64,000 bases of DNA from Cricetomys ansorgei. Its lineage: Eukaryota; Chordata; Mammalia; Rodentia; Nesomyidae. Under the pieces are notes generated by a model. That model made no database searches, was not told the origin of the DNA, and saw only the letters and a program-made list of their open reading frames with translations. The stretch is taken from the NCBI GenBank assembly GCA_026225945.1, contig JAMJFZ010000770.1, positions 1,799,501 to 1,863,500 of the forward strand, in the 5' to 3' direction. A program made the translations under genes and the position numbers. Positions 25,237 to 37,749 of this stretch are shown here, piece after piece; the stretch's first letter is position 1; every line of letters starts with the position of its first letter.

Positions 25237-26880
25237 GACTATTTTTAGTTTTAATATACTCTCTCCCAAATGAATTTTGTAGTCCATCTTACTGCTTTGA
25301 TTGACCTCGCCCTTTCTGAGATGCAATGGTATGCCTGGGTTTACTGTACTCTGTGGGGATGATGGAGGAGGGGGAGGATGCAGAGGAGAGCAGGAACAGG
25401 TGGGAGAAAGAGGAGAGGATGTTAGGATGAGAAACAGCCTATCAGGTAAGTATCTAAATGTCAGTCAAATTAAGTGATAAAAAGTACATTAGACATCTCA
25501 GAAAAACATCAGTGGAAGGGCAATATTGAATCTGGATTGTAAGTAATAGGCAAGATTCAGAGTAAAAATTGTCTTTCTGAGAAGGAAAGGTACAAATGAA
25601 TTGGGATAGAGACTAAAAACACAGATCCATGTTTACAGAAAGGGTTTTGATCACAGTGAGAAATGAACAGGGGACTTTTGCTTAGTTTCATAGTATAAAT
25701 ACGAGCTACTAATAAAACCACCTGTGTTGAAGAGACAGGGAGAGAGAATTGGGTCTTCTGAAGAACAAAAGACAAAGAAATCAAGGTCTTTCCAAAGAGC
25801 AGACCCAGGCATGGATTCTGGGCCTGAGGATGGGACAAGGGAGGTAAGAGGAAAGAGGATCAGCAGTAAAGGACTTCACTTTACCTTCCTCCATCTGAGG
25901 AGTGACAGCAAAGTGCTCAAGCATTTGCACAAGTCACTTCTTGTCATTTCCTCTTCTGTTAAGTAGTTTTTCATTCTGCACATCACTTCGAGAATCCAAG
26001 TTATTTGTAGCTTAACATGTATTTATGTTATTTCCTGCATTACAAACTTGGTACAGCTGTTTTCCAAAGGAAATATCAGTTTGTTGGTGCAAAATGGAAG
26101 TTAAAATCCATAATCTAGAATGGATAAAAAAATGAGATTTGTGTAGAAGTGAAATTAGGGGAAAGTTATCTAGCATAAGTTATAAGAATAACTATGGGCT
26201 GCCAAGACAGTAAAGCATAGCTCATGAGTCACAGCAGGGTTGGGGGTGTCTTAGACAGGGCAGGGGAGATGGAAAGCTGATCATATTGCCACATGTCTAT
26301 ATTACTAGAGCATGAACTCCATTTCTGGTGTGTATTTTCCTCAGTATCCAAGAGCTCTGGCTTTCAACAAGTTCCACACAGAGTGTCCTGGCTCCTATGG
26401 CAACTTTGCTTTCAGTTTGTGATCACTTGAATAGATACATGACTATGCCTCTTATTCCCATTCTATGTTATTTCTAGAACTCTACTTGTTGAGTGACCTG
26501 TATTCAGATTTTACTCTTCAAGAAAGAAGGTGGGAGTATCAGAACAGAAGGAGTGTTATATCCTAAAACACATTGCCTGCCTTGTGGCTTTATTTCTAAA
26601 TTAATTTTTCTGTCTACTGATCTGGAAGTCTTTTTTCAAAAAGAAAATCAAAGTGACACTTTATTTTTAATATACTTTATCTCATCCATGAATTGCTTTT
26701 TAAATTCTGTGACATATTTCAAAAATGATTAAAAAGTTTTAAGAATAAATGATGCCCAGCTCAAATTAGGTTCCATGCCAACTGTAGACATACTTTTTCC
26801 TGATGGCTGATTTTGCAATACAGAAACAGCCATGCCCTCATGTCCTCTTGCCAACATGGAAATGACTGATTTTTCTTTTT

Positions 26881-26934
26881 CTTTGAAAGCAATCATTTGA
26901 TTTTTCTTTGAAAGCAATCATTTGATTGCTTTCA
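26881..26934. repeat. 25-bp tandem duplication ending in a hairpin
   Basis: TCTTTGAAAGCAATCATTTG occurs at 26881 and again at 26906 (period 25). The second copy runs into an inverted repeat at 26911-26934 whose arms are GAAAGCAATCA and TGATTGCTTTC, with a 2-nt loop. Confidence 0.9.
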
Positions 26935-26992
26935 TTCTCTGCCTGCTTCATGCCAGCTTATAGTATACATCACCTAGGAAGCCAGAATTAGT

Positions 26993-27026
26993 AAAAAAAA
27001 AAAAAGAAAGAAAGAAAGAAAGAAAG
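26993..27026. repeat. Poly(A) and (GAAA)n tract
   Basis: A run of about 13 A is followed by about five GAAA units. It may be the tail of a decayed retroposon, but nothing upstream is recognisable. Confidence 0.9.
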
Positions 27027-27515
27027 TAAGAGCATTACAATTAGAGGTGTAATAATACACTAAATGCAAAAATATAAAAACTTAATTTTTGAACAGAAGA
27101 AAGAAAAAGTAATTATAATCTATTTTGTTGTAGTTAGAAATGGAGAAAATATCATTCTAAAGAGTTGACTAATCATCTTAACATAATTATGGTGTTTGAC
27201 TTATTCCTTACAGAGGTATAACTTAAACAACAATAAGAAAATTGTACTACAAACATACTTCACATTTTCAACTTGCAGGCTATGTTTGCAGAAGGGGACT
27301 TTCAACAAGACATTAAAAACAGCAGTGTTACAGAATATGGGAGAGGTTTTGTTTTGTTTTCAGACAAAGGCAATCTTGTTTTAAAAAAAAACAAAAAAAA
27401 CAAGATGTGGGGGTAAAGACTGGAGGAACCTTGAATACAATGATTAGAAGGATGTACCAGAGTCATTTTTCCTTTCCCCTTGTTCTCAGTGCTTGTCTAA
27501 ACAGTAGGTTCCTTC

Positions 27516-28116
27516 TGTTGGGTCTGAAATTTGCTCCCCAAAGACCACCAAGACCTTGTATGCAAAGAACAAAGGCACTTTTATTCTCAGAGCAAACCAG
27601 CATGCTGGAGTCAGGCACCATACAAAATGGCCAACCTTGAACAAAGGATTGTGGCTTCTTTTATAGGCAGTGAGTTGGGGGGGGGCAGTGTTCAGTATAG
27701 ATGAGGTAATCTGACTTTTAATTGGTAGACAGAAATGCAGTTATATGAGTTGATTTGTGATTGACTCCTGCTCGAATGACCAACTGTTCACATACTTGGG
27801 CCATATTTGGTTAACCATTAAAGTTAAAACATCTGGTTTTTATGGCAACCAGGGCCATCTGGCCAGATAAGATAGGGGCCACTTTTTTATTCTTGTGGTT
27901 ATCTGTAACTGTTCTTCCTTCTGATTGGTTGCCCTCAGGGTGGGGGTTTTTATAGCTTGTTCCTGGAATTTACTAGTTGCAGGGTCAGGCCCAGGTCAGG
28001 GACTTGAGCACATATAACATGGGCCTGAACCAGGCTTAGGTTGAGGGCTGAAGCACATATACAAAATGGAGCACTAGGCCCTTCACTGGGTGAGGGTGGG
28101 GAGCTATTTCCCATCA
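27516..28116 (-). mobile_element. Antisense ERV LTR
   Basis: On the minus strand the element runs from TGATGGG to CCCAACA (6 of 7 inverted match, 601 bp). It contains a CCAAT motif GCAACCAATCAG, a TATA-like CCTATAAAAGAAGCC near 27660 and an AATAAAAG poly(A) signal near 27580, in correct promoter-to-poly(A) order. A second TATA-like motif, GCTATAAAAACCCCC, lies near 27950. Flanking bases do not form a clear target duplication. No coding remnant adjoins it. Confidence 0.68.
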
Positions 28117-28292
28117 TTTTTTCCCTACTGAATATAGACCTAAACTGAAAAAGGTGAAATGTATTCCTTTATTTAGAAGTTTCTACCATCTGTTGTCTAA
28201 ATTTTACTGGAAATATTTGTTCACCCCAAGTAGGATGTTGACAATAGGCCAATAGAAAAAAAAAATCAGAGTGTAGCCATTACACCTAGTTC

Positions 28293-28595
28293 TAGCTTAA
28301 TGAACAAATGAGTTTATTGGAGTTATTTACAGGAAGGAGCATGGGTGAATCAAAGTTAGCTTCATTACTGGAAAACCTGCCCCAGTGTTGATGATGATTC
28401 ATAAAAACTGCATCTCTAGAGCTCCCTGCCCAACTTGTAGGAACCCCCAGTGAAGGAAACCCCACTTCTGCCCACAGTTGTTCACTGCTTATATAACTTT
28501 TGAGGTGGCCTTGTGACTCTTGTAAATTTCCTGAGTTTCTTAAGTCTTTTAAATTCTGATGCTTCTTGAGTTTTATGAGCCTCCTTCTTCCTTCT
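28293..28595. repeat. Dispersed repeat copy 1 (unclassified)
   Basis: It is recognisably similar to 34839-35112 in the same direction. Shared blocks are TAGCTTA.TG.AC.AATGAG, TTACA.GAGCATG-like, C.CAACTTG.A, CTTGTAA.TTTC and TGAGCCTCC. It belongs to a rodent repeat family I cannot name. A 154-codon minus-strand ORF crosses it, but the frame is not kept in the other copy. Confidence 0.55.
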
Positions 28596-31500
28596 AGTAT
28601 GGAGTATTTCAATCTCAAGGAACATCTAACGCAAAACCTTCTAATATGATCTTCAGGATGCCACTTGGGTATGTTAGCACAGTGTTCAGAGTTCAAGATT
28701 CCCTGAGAAGCCGATAAACCCCATCTGTCAATTAAAGAATCATCTCTTAAACACATAGAATATATTTAATGATGCTAATGGGTGGCAGTTACTTTTTGAT
28801 GTCATAAATTCAGAAATGTACAATGTTATACCTCCATACTCCAATTCCTTTAAATTGTACCTCAAATATTTGCTTTTGAGGACTGCTGTAATGAAGTCCA
28901 CACACTAGCTGGCATATTTACAGAAATTCCTTTGCTTCATAGTTATTGAGACCTGAAATCTGGTATCAAGGTGGTAGCTTGGTGTTTGTGAGGAATAATG
29001 AAGTGACCCATGCCTCTCTTCTAAGCATCTGTAGTCTTCTGACTTTTGGATGTTCCACAGCCTGTGGACATAGCACCTTGACCTTTACCTTGGTCTTCCC
29101 AGCCATCTTTACTATGTATGTGTTACACATCCAGATTGCCCTTGTTTATAAGGAAACTGTCCTTATTGGATTAAGTGTCTATCCCACCCTAGCAGCACCT
29201 TGTTTTACCTGACTATATCTACAATGATCCTGTTTCCAAATACCATGGCATGTGATGTCCTAGTGATCAGAAACTCAACATATAGATGAAAAAGACACAC
29301 ATAACTTATAATAGTCCTAGTTCTACTGATAGAAATATGTTCTTATTACATGCTAGAAGTAGTCAGTCAATTTGGGTTTTCCTCTGGAGTCAAAAGCATA
29401 AGTTAATGGAGATATAGAGTCTCATAGGACTTTGCCTCAGTGTTCTTGCTATGCTCTGGATACTCTTGTTGCATTCTGTAAACAATAAGGAATGCATACA
29501 TATTTTTATTTTATCAGATTCTTCCCTTGAATGAGGCAAGGGGAGTGAAAAGTTTAATTATATCACCCACAGAAGCTCACAGTTAGCTGTAATGAATCTG
29601 TACCAACACCTAAAGGTTTTCTGAATCTTTAAAGTAATGCATATGTTTGTGTTTTATGAATAAATTTAATGCATGAATGTATTTGACTTTAGGAAACTTA
29701 CTACTTGATTTCTGCCCCCAAACTATCTTTACTATAATACATATTTGTCTTCCAATCTCATTACCAAAATTCCCATTTTAAGCCCCAATTTTATCAAGAT
29801 TAATCCAGATCTACTTTAAATAAAGCAGATTACTATATGTAATATTTTAATGTGTGCTTTGACTAACAATAGAATTTTAATTTTTGTTATTTTTTGAGTA
29901 GCAAATATGATTTAATAACAACTATTTGATGTTTACAACTGCTGCCTGATTTTGTTTGTCTGTTTTTGTTTAGTCCTTGTTTTGAAAAGTCTGTTTTGCT
30001 TTGTTATGAGGAAAAGAAAATCATAGTCTATAGTGTTAGATTTTCCAGATAATTTGAACATGATAATTATTCAGTATATTCTCTTATTTTTTTCAGATGA
30101 TCCTAACAAGATCTACAGAAATTAGGTTACTGCATTCCTGAATTCTACTTGCTTTTGTCTATCCTAACTGTAGATAGTATACTCTGAATAGTTTGCTTTT
30201 CTCATTAACAGTTATAAATGATGTTCTTTTGGGTGTGTGAGTTCTGAAAAGAAACAGGGAAAGCAGACCCTGTGGGGTCAAGCTCCAGCCCACAGCTATT
30301 CCTCACCTTTCCAGGATCAGTGGGTTCATTTCAGGCCACTCATTTCTGCTTCCAAGAAGAGGGTATTGACTGCGGCAAGAAGAAAGTCATTTTGAGCTCA
30401 TGAGCTACATAAACACTGGCCCTTGGTCTCCTCATTTTCAAAACCAAGTAATGAAATCTATCTTATTGACTCATTATGACAAATAAATGGACTAGCCTAC
30501 ATAAAGTACTTGCCACAGTGTCAGAGGCCAGTAATTATCGCTTTCATTTTCCTTTGCTTTTCCATTTTTCTCATCAAGTTCATATGGCTTATTAATATTA
30601 TGGCAAGACTAAGACCATTTAATTGTGAGGCAAAAGACTTTTTACATGGAATTTTTCCATTATTCACATTGAAATGTTATCAGAAACGAAAAGTAGATAT
30701 GTCTAAAAGGTCATCTTTTATAAGCTTACCATGGCCAATGACCCTGTGCTGAAGACAGCCAAGTTTCTATTTCAAAGTATGAAATTATTGTTATATTAGA
30801 AATTGAACCTTTCACAATTTTAGTTAATTCTTGAGTTTTGGGAACTATAGAAGACCAGGGAGTCAACAGTGTCTCAAAAGGACTAGGAGAAAAGTGACTG
30901 TGTCCATTGTTAAGTAAACATGTTTGAATCTGCTGGAAAGTAAGGCACAGTATAGAGCTCAGAATTTGCACAATTGATCAAAGAGTAAATGGATTTCATC
31001 GGACAGAGTCAACTAAGCATTCGTACAAAACATCTGCTTCAAGGTTGCTATGAGGCAGTAGCAATCTCTCATTAAAGAACTTAAAGAACTTAAAAGAACA
31101 TCAGATACTATAGCTACTCTTCTTAAAATATTATTTTCTGTAGAAATCATAGAAGGTGTTTTATAAACTTAATTTACATAAACATAGCTATTTTAGTTTT
31201 TTTAAAAATTATTTCAGTTTAACAATTTACACATGAACAAATGCTTTTAACTTATGCATTATTTGACTGCTGTGTGATTTTAAGATTTCAACCAAGCAAG
31301 CATTACCAACAGTGGTTAAGAATGATTGACTTACTGAAGTGACGCAAGTTATCTTTGTTCATATTTATAATCTCTGTTTAAATATGGGCTGCATTGCCTT
31401 GTAAGAGTTGGGGACGCACGCTCCAATTATGCTCCTTTAATGAGCTTACTTCCAAGTAAATTATGATTTTAGTTTCCATTTGAGATACAAAGAGCTAGAA

Positions 31501-32084
31501 AGTGTGATTTCTAGCCTGATACTGAAGAAAAGTGGACAAACTGCCGATTTCTATGTGTTCAAATTCCTCTAAAATCACAGGACAAGCAACTTGACTCCAG
31601 TATGGGAATAGATGAGCAGCTAGAGGGGGGATAAGTGAACATTAACTTTTCTAGGGGTCACAACCTTGTGGGATATCAGTGGAAGCTAAATGTGCCCTAA
31701 AGAATGTGTAGGAAGCCCTGGTGTGTGATGCTGCAGCAGTGTGTGAAGGGGTGTGGGTGAGTGGGGTGTTCTGCACTATACTCAGACTTTTTTCTGTAAT
31801 TTCCACTGACTGCTCCCAGAAGAGATTGGAAATTGCTTTTCAAAGTGACTCATGGACTAGAGACCTCAGAGACACCAGTAAACCTGAGAGACCAGCAAAC
31901 CTCTATGGTCATGAGAACTTCCAGATGCATGGTCCTGATTTCCCTGCAGAACAAAAGCCTTCCTTTCTGTTTGGTTAAGGACAAATAAATGCTGTTTTCT
32001 AGAAAACCAATGACACTTGGGGGTAAAGATGAAAAAAGGAAAAAAAAAACCACACTCCTAAAAGGAAGCTCTATCATACTCAAT

Positions 32085-34470
32085 TTGCTCAAAGTAATAA
32101 CAGAAAATCATGGAGTGACAAGGGAATAAAGATACATTAAATGCAGAAGAACAAAGATAATAATTATAGGAGACTTCTTGTCAGAAATCATGCAAGCAAG
32201 AATAAAATGGAGTGATATTTTTAAAAGCACAGAAAGGAATGAAAAGCAACATTAATTGTATCTAACAAAAGTATTTTTAAAAAAATAGAAGTGAAGGACT
32301 TTTCATATCAGGATATTTATCATAGCAGTTTTACTCTAAGGAAATATAAACTTTCTCAAGCAAAGGGATATGACACTGGAAATTACCTGAGCTACCAAAG
32401 AGATGAAGATGGCCAGAAATGAAATAAATTACCATGAAAAGCATTCACATTCACCTCATTTTACTTGGTCTACATTGAAGATCCCTGTACAATGCAAAAC
32501 TAAAGAACAACATATTGTATTCTTATAGTTAATGTGAGGTATGTTTCTGCAAAAGCAAAATAGCATAGAGAATGAGCAGGAGTAATTGTTTGCCCTATTA
32601 GTACCAAATATAAAGTATTCAAAAGTAAACTAATTAATTATAAGAAGTATAGTGCACATCTAGGATGTTCACTGGAAACTACAATGTAGAATTAGTTAAT
32701 AGAGGAAAACTTAGAGTCATAAATAATGTTCAACTAACAAAAAAGAAGGCAGTGAAAGGGGAAAAGAAGAACAGGTGATGCTACTGAAAACTACTAAAAG
32801 ATGATAAAAATGTATAAATCCAAAAGTATAAAACTACTCTGAACTGTGATTAGAGAATGCTAGTTAAAAGTTGGAGACTGACAGTTAAGAAGATCCAGCT
32901 TCATACCATGTATAAGAACCAGTTAAAATGTAAGATATGGATAGGTCTAAAGCAAAAGAGTGAGAAGAATGTGTTTTATTAAAATACTCATGTGGTCTAA
33001 GATGGAACTGCTATGCTGATTTGGAGCATGTGGATTCTAAGGCAGGGCATTACATCCAGTAAAGAACATCATATAATGAACCAGTTACAATTCTGTAGTG
33101 AAGTGAACAAGCCAAATTGTGTGCATTTAGTGTAGTGTTCAAAAAACATCAAGAAAAAATGACACAACTGAAATAAAGATTGAGAATCAAATTACAGCTG
33201 GAGATGTGAATGCTCCCTGCTCAGCAATTGACAGAGCCAACATATAGAAAATTGATGAGGAAATAAGAAGCCTAAATGAAATCATTACCAATTTGACCTA
33301 GTTGACATCATAGAACAAAAAGTACAGAAGAGATATTAAATATGATGGGAACTCTGAGCCATAATATAAGCCTCTAGAAGTTTAAAAGAGTTACTATGGT
33401 ATTATATCATAGTGGAATGAATAAATATCAAAGAAACATTTCTAAAAAATCCTTTTAAAAATCTGCAGTATATACAGTACATTATGTAATCCATAGGTTG
33501 AAGAGTAATCCTCATGGGATATTAAAATCTTAAGTAAAAATAAAAATGTCACATAACAACATTTGTGAGGTACAGAAAAATTAGCACTACGAGAAAAAGT
33601 TACAGTATCAAAATTTTATAATGGAACAGAAGAAATATTCAAAATTAATTATCACAATGGAGGGAACAAAGAAAGGATGACCTAATTAAACTCAGAGTTG
33701 AGAAGGAATGAGATAATAATAAGTTCACTGAGAAGTTAATGAAATTGAAAATAAAGAAGAAAAATCTCAATAATATCAAAAGGTAATTATTTGAAAATAT
33801 CAATAAGATTGATAGAATTCTTGGCAGAGCAAATAAAGTCCAGGAAAACAATCAATCCAAGTATTGACATAAAATCAGGTAGTTAATAGCTGGTACTGCT
33901 AGTGTTTAAAGGATGACCTGCTTTATTATGAACATAAATTCAAGAGTTGAAATGAAATGGGCTGATTCACTGAAAGGTACAACCTACGACATGATAATAA
34001 AAATGAAAAAGAAAACTTGATTGTAGCATTACAGATGGAAGATACTAATTCACAATTAGATGTTAGAAAAAAATGAAAGTATAGACTAATGGTCTCACTA
34101 GAAAATTCTACCAAAACCTTCTGGATAATATAATACTGATTCTACACAACTTTAATTCACTAAATATAAAATTGAAAAACATATCTCACATCATTTTGTT
34201 TTGCTTTTCTGTAAACGAAATTAGACAATGTTGTTACAACAAATAGAGTTTCATACCAATATAATTTAAGAACATAGATTCAGAAATATTCAATGAATAT
34301 TAGCAAATACATCTAAGATATAGGAAATATAATTCCTGAAAAGAAAATGCAATGTGTCTCAAAACAGCATTTCACAGAAGGGAAAAAACAGATTAGTGAA
34401 CAAGCGTTTGATCTAGTAGACTTGTTTCAAGGCAATTCTGAAAATATTTGATATGTATAGTAGTGTGAAC
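32085..34470 (+). mobile_element. Ancient decayed L1 (L1M/HAL1-like) fragment
   Basis: The A-rich plus strand reads through degraded L1 text. GGAGACTTCTTGTCAGAAA, TCATGCAAGCAAGAATAAAA and TGGAGTGATATTTTTAAAAG match the upstream part. At 33191-33240 one frame gives I-T-A-G-D-V-N-A-P then S-A-I-D-R, the decayed GDFN...DR segment of the L1 endonuclease, followed by AATTTGACCTAGTTGACATC. Around 33780-33850, AATATCAATAAGATTGATAG and TTGGCAGAGCAAATAAAGTC match later ORF2 sequence. No frame stays open, so it is a fossil. Bounds are approximate. Confidence 0.65.
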
Positions 34471-34838
34471 AAAATTGTAAATATTTTGGAATAGAGCAAA
34501 TGTTCTCACTATTGTGGAGGTGAGTGATGTCTCATGGAAGATAAACAGTCAGTGTGAACTATGTTGATGTGTATGAGTAATTTTATGTATTGAGTAATAA
34601 TACACATAGAAAATACAAATACATATATGTGCATTAATATGTAAAGACTTTTTTTACTTCATTTATTGAGAAGGTTGAGAAGCAGTGACACATGAAGAAA
34701 AGTCAGCACACTTCATTTCTACATCTTGAGGTTAAGTGCATAGACTTTATTTCAGAGTACATTTGTTAGTGACTTCTCTTGGGGAGCCATGACACAGGCA
34801 TCTATAATGGCCGACATAAAAACTATTCTACACAAGTG

Positions 34839-35112
34839 TAGCTTAGTGGACCAATGAGTTTATGGGTTACTTACAAGAGCATGAATGAGTGGTCATGTCA
34901 AGAACATGGCTGACTCAAAGGTACTAGAAGTGTTTCCCAGCATAAGAAATAACTCACAAAATGTGTGTCCCCGAAGTTCCCAGCACAACTTGCAAGCAGT
35001 TTCTTCTCCTCCAGCAACTGCTTACTATGCATATCAACATTTGAGTCTTGTAATCTTCATGAATTTCCTTCACCTTATATATTTCCTTAGCTTCCTCAGT
35101 CTGTTGAGCCTC
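34839..35112. repeat. Dispersed repeat copy 2 (unclassified)
   Basis: The same family as 28293-28595, same direction, roughly 6.5 kb further on. It carries TAGCTTAGTGGACCAATGAG, TACAAGAGCATGAATGA, GCACAACTTGCAAGCAG and CAGTCTGTTGAGCCTCC. It ends just before the ATAC-rich hairpin at 35115. Confidence 0.55.
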
Positions 35113-35114
35113 CC

Positions 35115-35154
35115 TACAGATATACATATACATATATGAATATGTATATCTGTA
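35115..35154. repeat. 15-bp stem inverted repeat
   Basis: TACAGATATACATAT at 35115-35129 pairs perfectly with 35140-35154 across a 10-nt loop. It is AT-rich. It probably arose from alternating TA/CA repeat rather than being a functional site. Confidence 0.9.
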
Positions 35155-36742
35155 TATACATATTTTGTAGCCACAGTGCAATTACAAATTAAAAGAAAAA
35201 CATTACATTATTAAGCAGATTTTAGACTTTTCTGAATTCCACCCAGTGTCCCACAGATGTCCTGTTTGCACTGTAGAATTTCTCCAGGTCTCATGCTGTG
35301 CTTAGTTCTCATGCTGTTTTGTCTTATTGTCCTTACATGTTTACTTATGATGTTCTGCTTTAGAGCCTCTTTTGTGGTGCTACAGCCCCATTGCTTTGTG
35401 GTTCCTAGGTGACAGAGGGGTTGTTCATAGTCTCAGGACTCTGTGTGTGATGGTCTTGCTGATCACTAAATGTGATCTTTGTGGTGTATATTCTGAGATT
35501 CTATTTTCTCTACAAGATATGAGTAGATTTGAAAGAGAAAATTAAGTGCCATCCTTTTGTCATTTTCCCTCCCTTTGTTCAGCATAGGAAAATATAATAA
35601 GTTTTCATTGATATTCAAGTGGCTAATTGATTTTTAAAATTTTATTTTAAAAATAATTTTTATTTTTTATTTTTATTTTCTATTTTCAGTCAGAAATAGT
35701 TACTATACATATAAAAGAAGATTCAATTTCTGCATTGCTCTCTAAGGAGCTCACTAGCAATATCAGGAAGGGAGTAGTTCTTTCACATTACCCTTCTAAA
35801 AACCACCAGGAAGTGATGAACTAGTGGCAGTAGCCTGTTTAGTTTCTCACAGAGCTCTTTCTGTATCATAGTAGGAGCAAAGAGTTAGCTCACCCCGGAA
35901 ACTGGGTCTTAGAGTTCTTCTCCTGGATGAAAGTTCTGATTTCATATTCCACTGCAGCTTGTCCTCCCACTCAGTGACTGGCTCTACCATGGCTGAGCTG
36001 TAAAGAATAAAGGAACCTTGGTTGCACGTGTAGTCCCCACTGCATTGGCAGGGACTTATTTTGCTTTTCTCTGACATATTTTGTTTTGTGCATTTGTTTT
36101 CCTTTGACTCCTTGAGAATACACTTTAATGTCAATGGGATTATTCTCAAGTATTCTGGATTATTCATTTAAATACTGAATTTCAGAGCCGTGGAAATTAA
36201 AATTTAGAAAAGAAACAGCAAGAATGCCCATTCTATAGAGTCAGTCTTGGAGACTACTTTTCTGGGTAGGTGTCTATGTAGCCACAAGCTAGTTAAAAAG
36301 CACCCTTAGATCTGAGAAATGAGGAACTGGTTCTGGGTCACATGGTCATACTGACTCACAAAAATGTGTTTTCATGTTGAGAATGAGTGACACATCTGAG
36401 AGACAAAAGTAGATTGAGGGTGCTTATCTGCACCTTGTGGGTTGAACAAAACAATACATGAAGTCTTGGTTTATATAAACATGAAATGATCTTGCCTTGA
36501 AATAAGGTTTTCTAGGTAGAATTGGTTAAGAAGAGATTATGCTGGAGTAGAACCTGGGTCTTCCAGGACTGCTTTGGGGGAGTAAACACTTAAGAACTTC
36601 ACTTCCATTGATGATTCATGGAGTCAGTTTGGCATAGACTATCTCTCCCTATCCTGTGCAAGTTTTCTTTATTTCTCCCTATTTTGTAATACCCTTCTTT
36701 AAAATATTGTTATCTTTCACCTACAAAAGAGATCAACTATGG

Positions 36743-36743
36743 A

Positions 36744-36814
<71 letters not shown>
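36743..36814. repeat. (CT)n(CA)n microsatellite
   Basis: About 12 CT units are followed directly by a CA run of about 23 units with one A insertion. Confidence 0.98.
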
Positions 36815-37555
36815 TTTTAAATTAGAATTTAATGTGTTGCATGCAATGTTAACAAATTATGGGATAGTCACTTTATTCTTGATTCAATAAATCACAAATG
36901 CCATAACTTCTAGGTAAGTTCTACATCTTTTGCTCTTAATATGAACCATTTTTTAATTGTGATTGGGCATCAGAAATGACTCACATGCAACTTAGAGAAG
37001 TGCCAATACATGCAGTTCACTTAAAACATTAGTGTAATTAAAGAGTCAGTACCATGCTAAGATACTTCACCACTTCAAGAATTTGGTTTAAAAGTTTTAT
37101 CAATAGACTTGATGTTGGTCAGACACAATCTATTATGCTTGTAAATGACACCAACTTAGGTAACTTGGCTGTGTGGCCAAGCAGAGTACAGTGTGGTACA
37201 TGTGAATAAAATGAATTTTAATTAGGGTTCTTGTAAATGTTATTTTGATAAATAGTAAAATTACTTTGACAAGCACAGTAGAAATAGAAACATGTACATA
37301 GAGTGAATTCCATAAACAGGAGTTCTAAACTTCAGGCATTCATAGGTTCACGGTCTGCTGAACATAGCCAAATGGGCAGCCCCTGAGCCATGAGTTCTGA
37401 ACGGCTTTGAGGATGCTTTTCTGCCACATCAAAAGACTGTTGACATGACATCAATATTTCTACCTCATAATGTATATGATTCAGACATTAATACATAGTG
37501 CTATTATATTGAATATGTAGGAATGTATTCCATACAACCGATAAAAATTGCTCAA

Positions 37556-37749
37556 CAGCAACCCTGGGAGGTTTGTTCTTTTCTAGGTAGAAGTGGGGGT
37601 TGGGAGAATTGGCTGGTGGGTGGGAGGGTGGGTTAGATTTGAGGGAGAGGGGACATGGGGAGAGCTAGGAGGAATGGAGGGAGAGGAGGAAGGGGTCAGG
37701 ATATCCTGTGAAAGAGAAGAAAAATAAATTAAAATAAATGTAAAAAATA
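37556..37749 (+). mobile_element. 5'-truncated L1 3' end, G-rich, with target duplication
   Basis: A purine-rich, G-rich segment (GTGGGTGGGAGGGTGGG, later GGAGAGGAGGAAGGGGTCAG) runs into an A-rich AAAATAAATTAAAATAAATG tail, as in rodent L1 3' UTRs. Short flanking repeats ATTGCTCAA (37547-37555) and ACTGCTCAA (37750-37758) fit a target duplication with one mismatch. It is the same orientation as the gene, so the G-rich strand is in the pre-mRNA. Confidence 0.6.

Noticed and set aside
28292..28756. 154-codon minus-strand ORF
   Set aside because: It crosses a dispersed repeat whose second copy (34839-35112) does not keep the same frame, so the open frame is best taken as chance.
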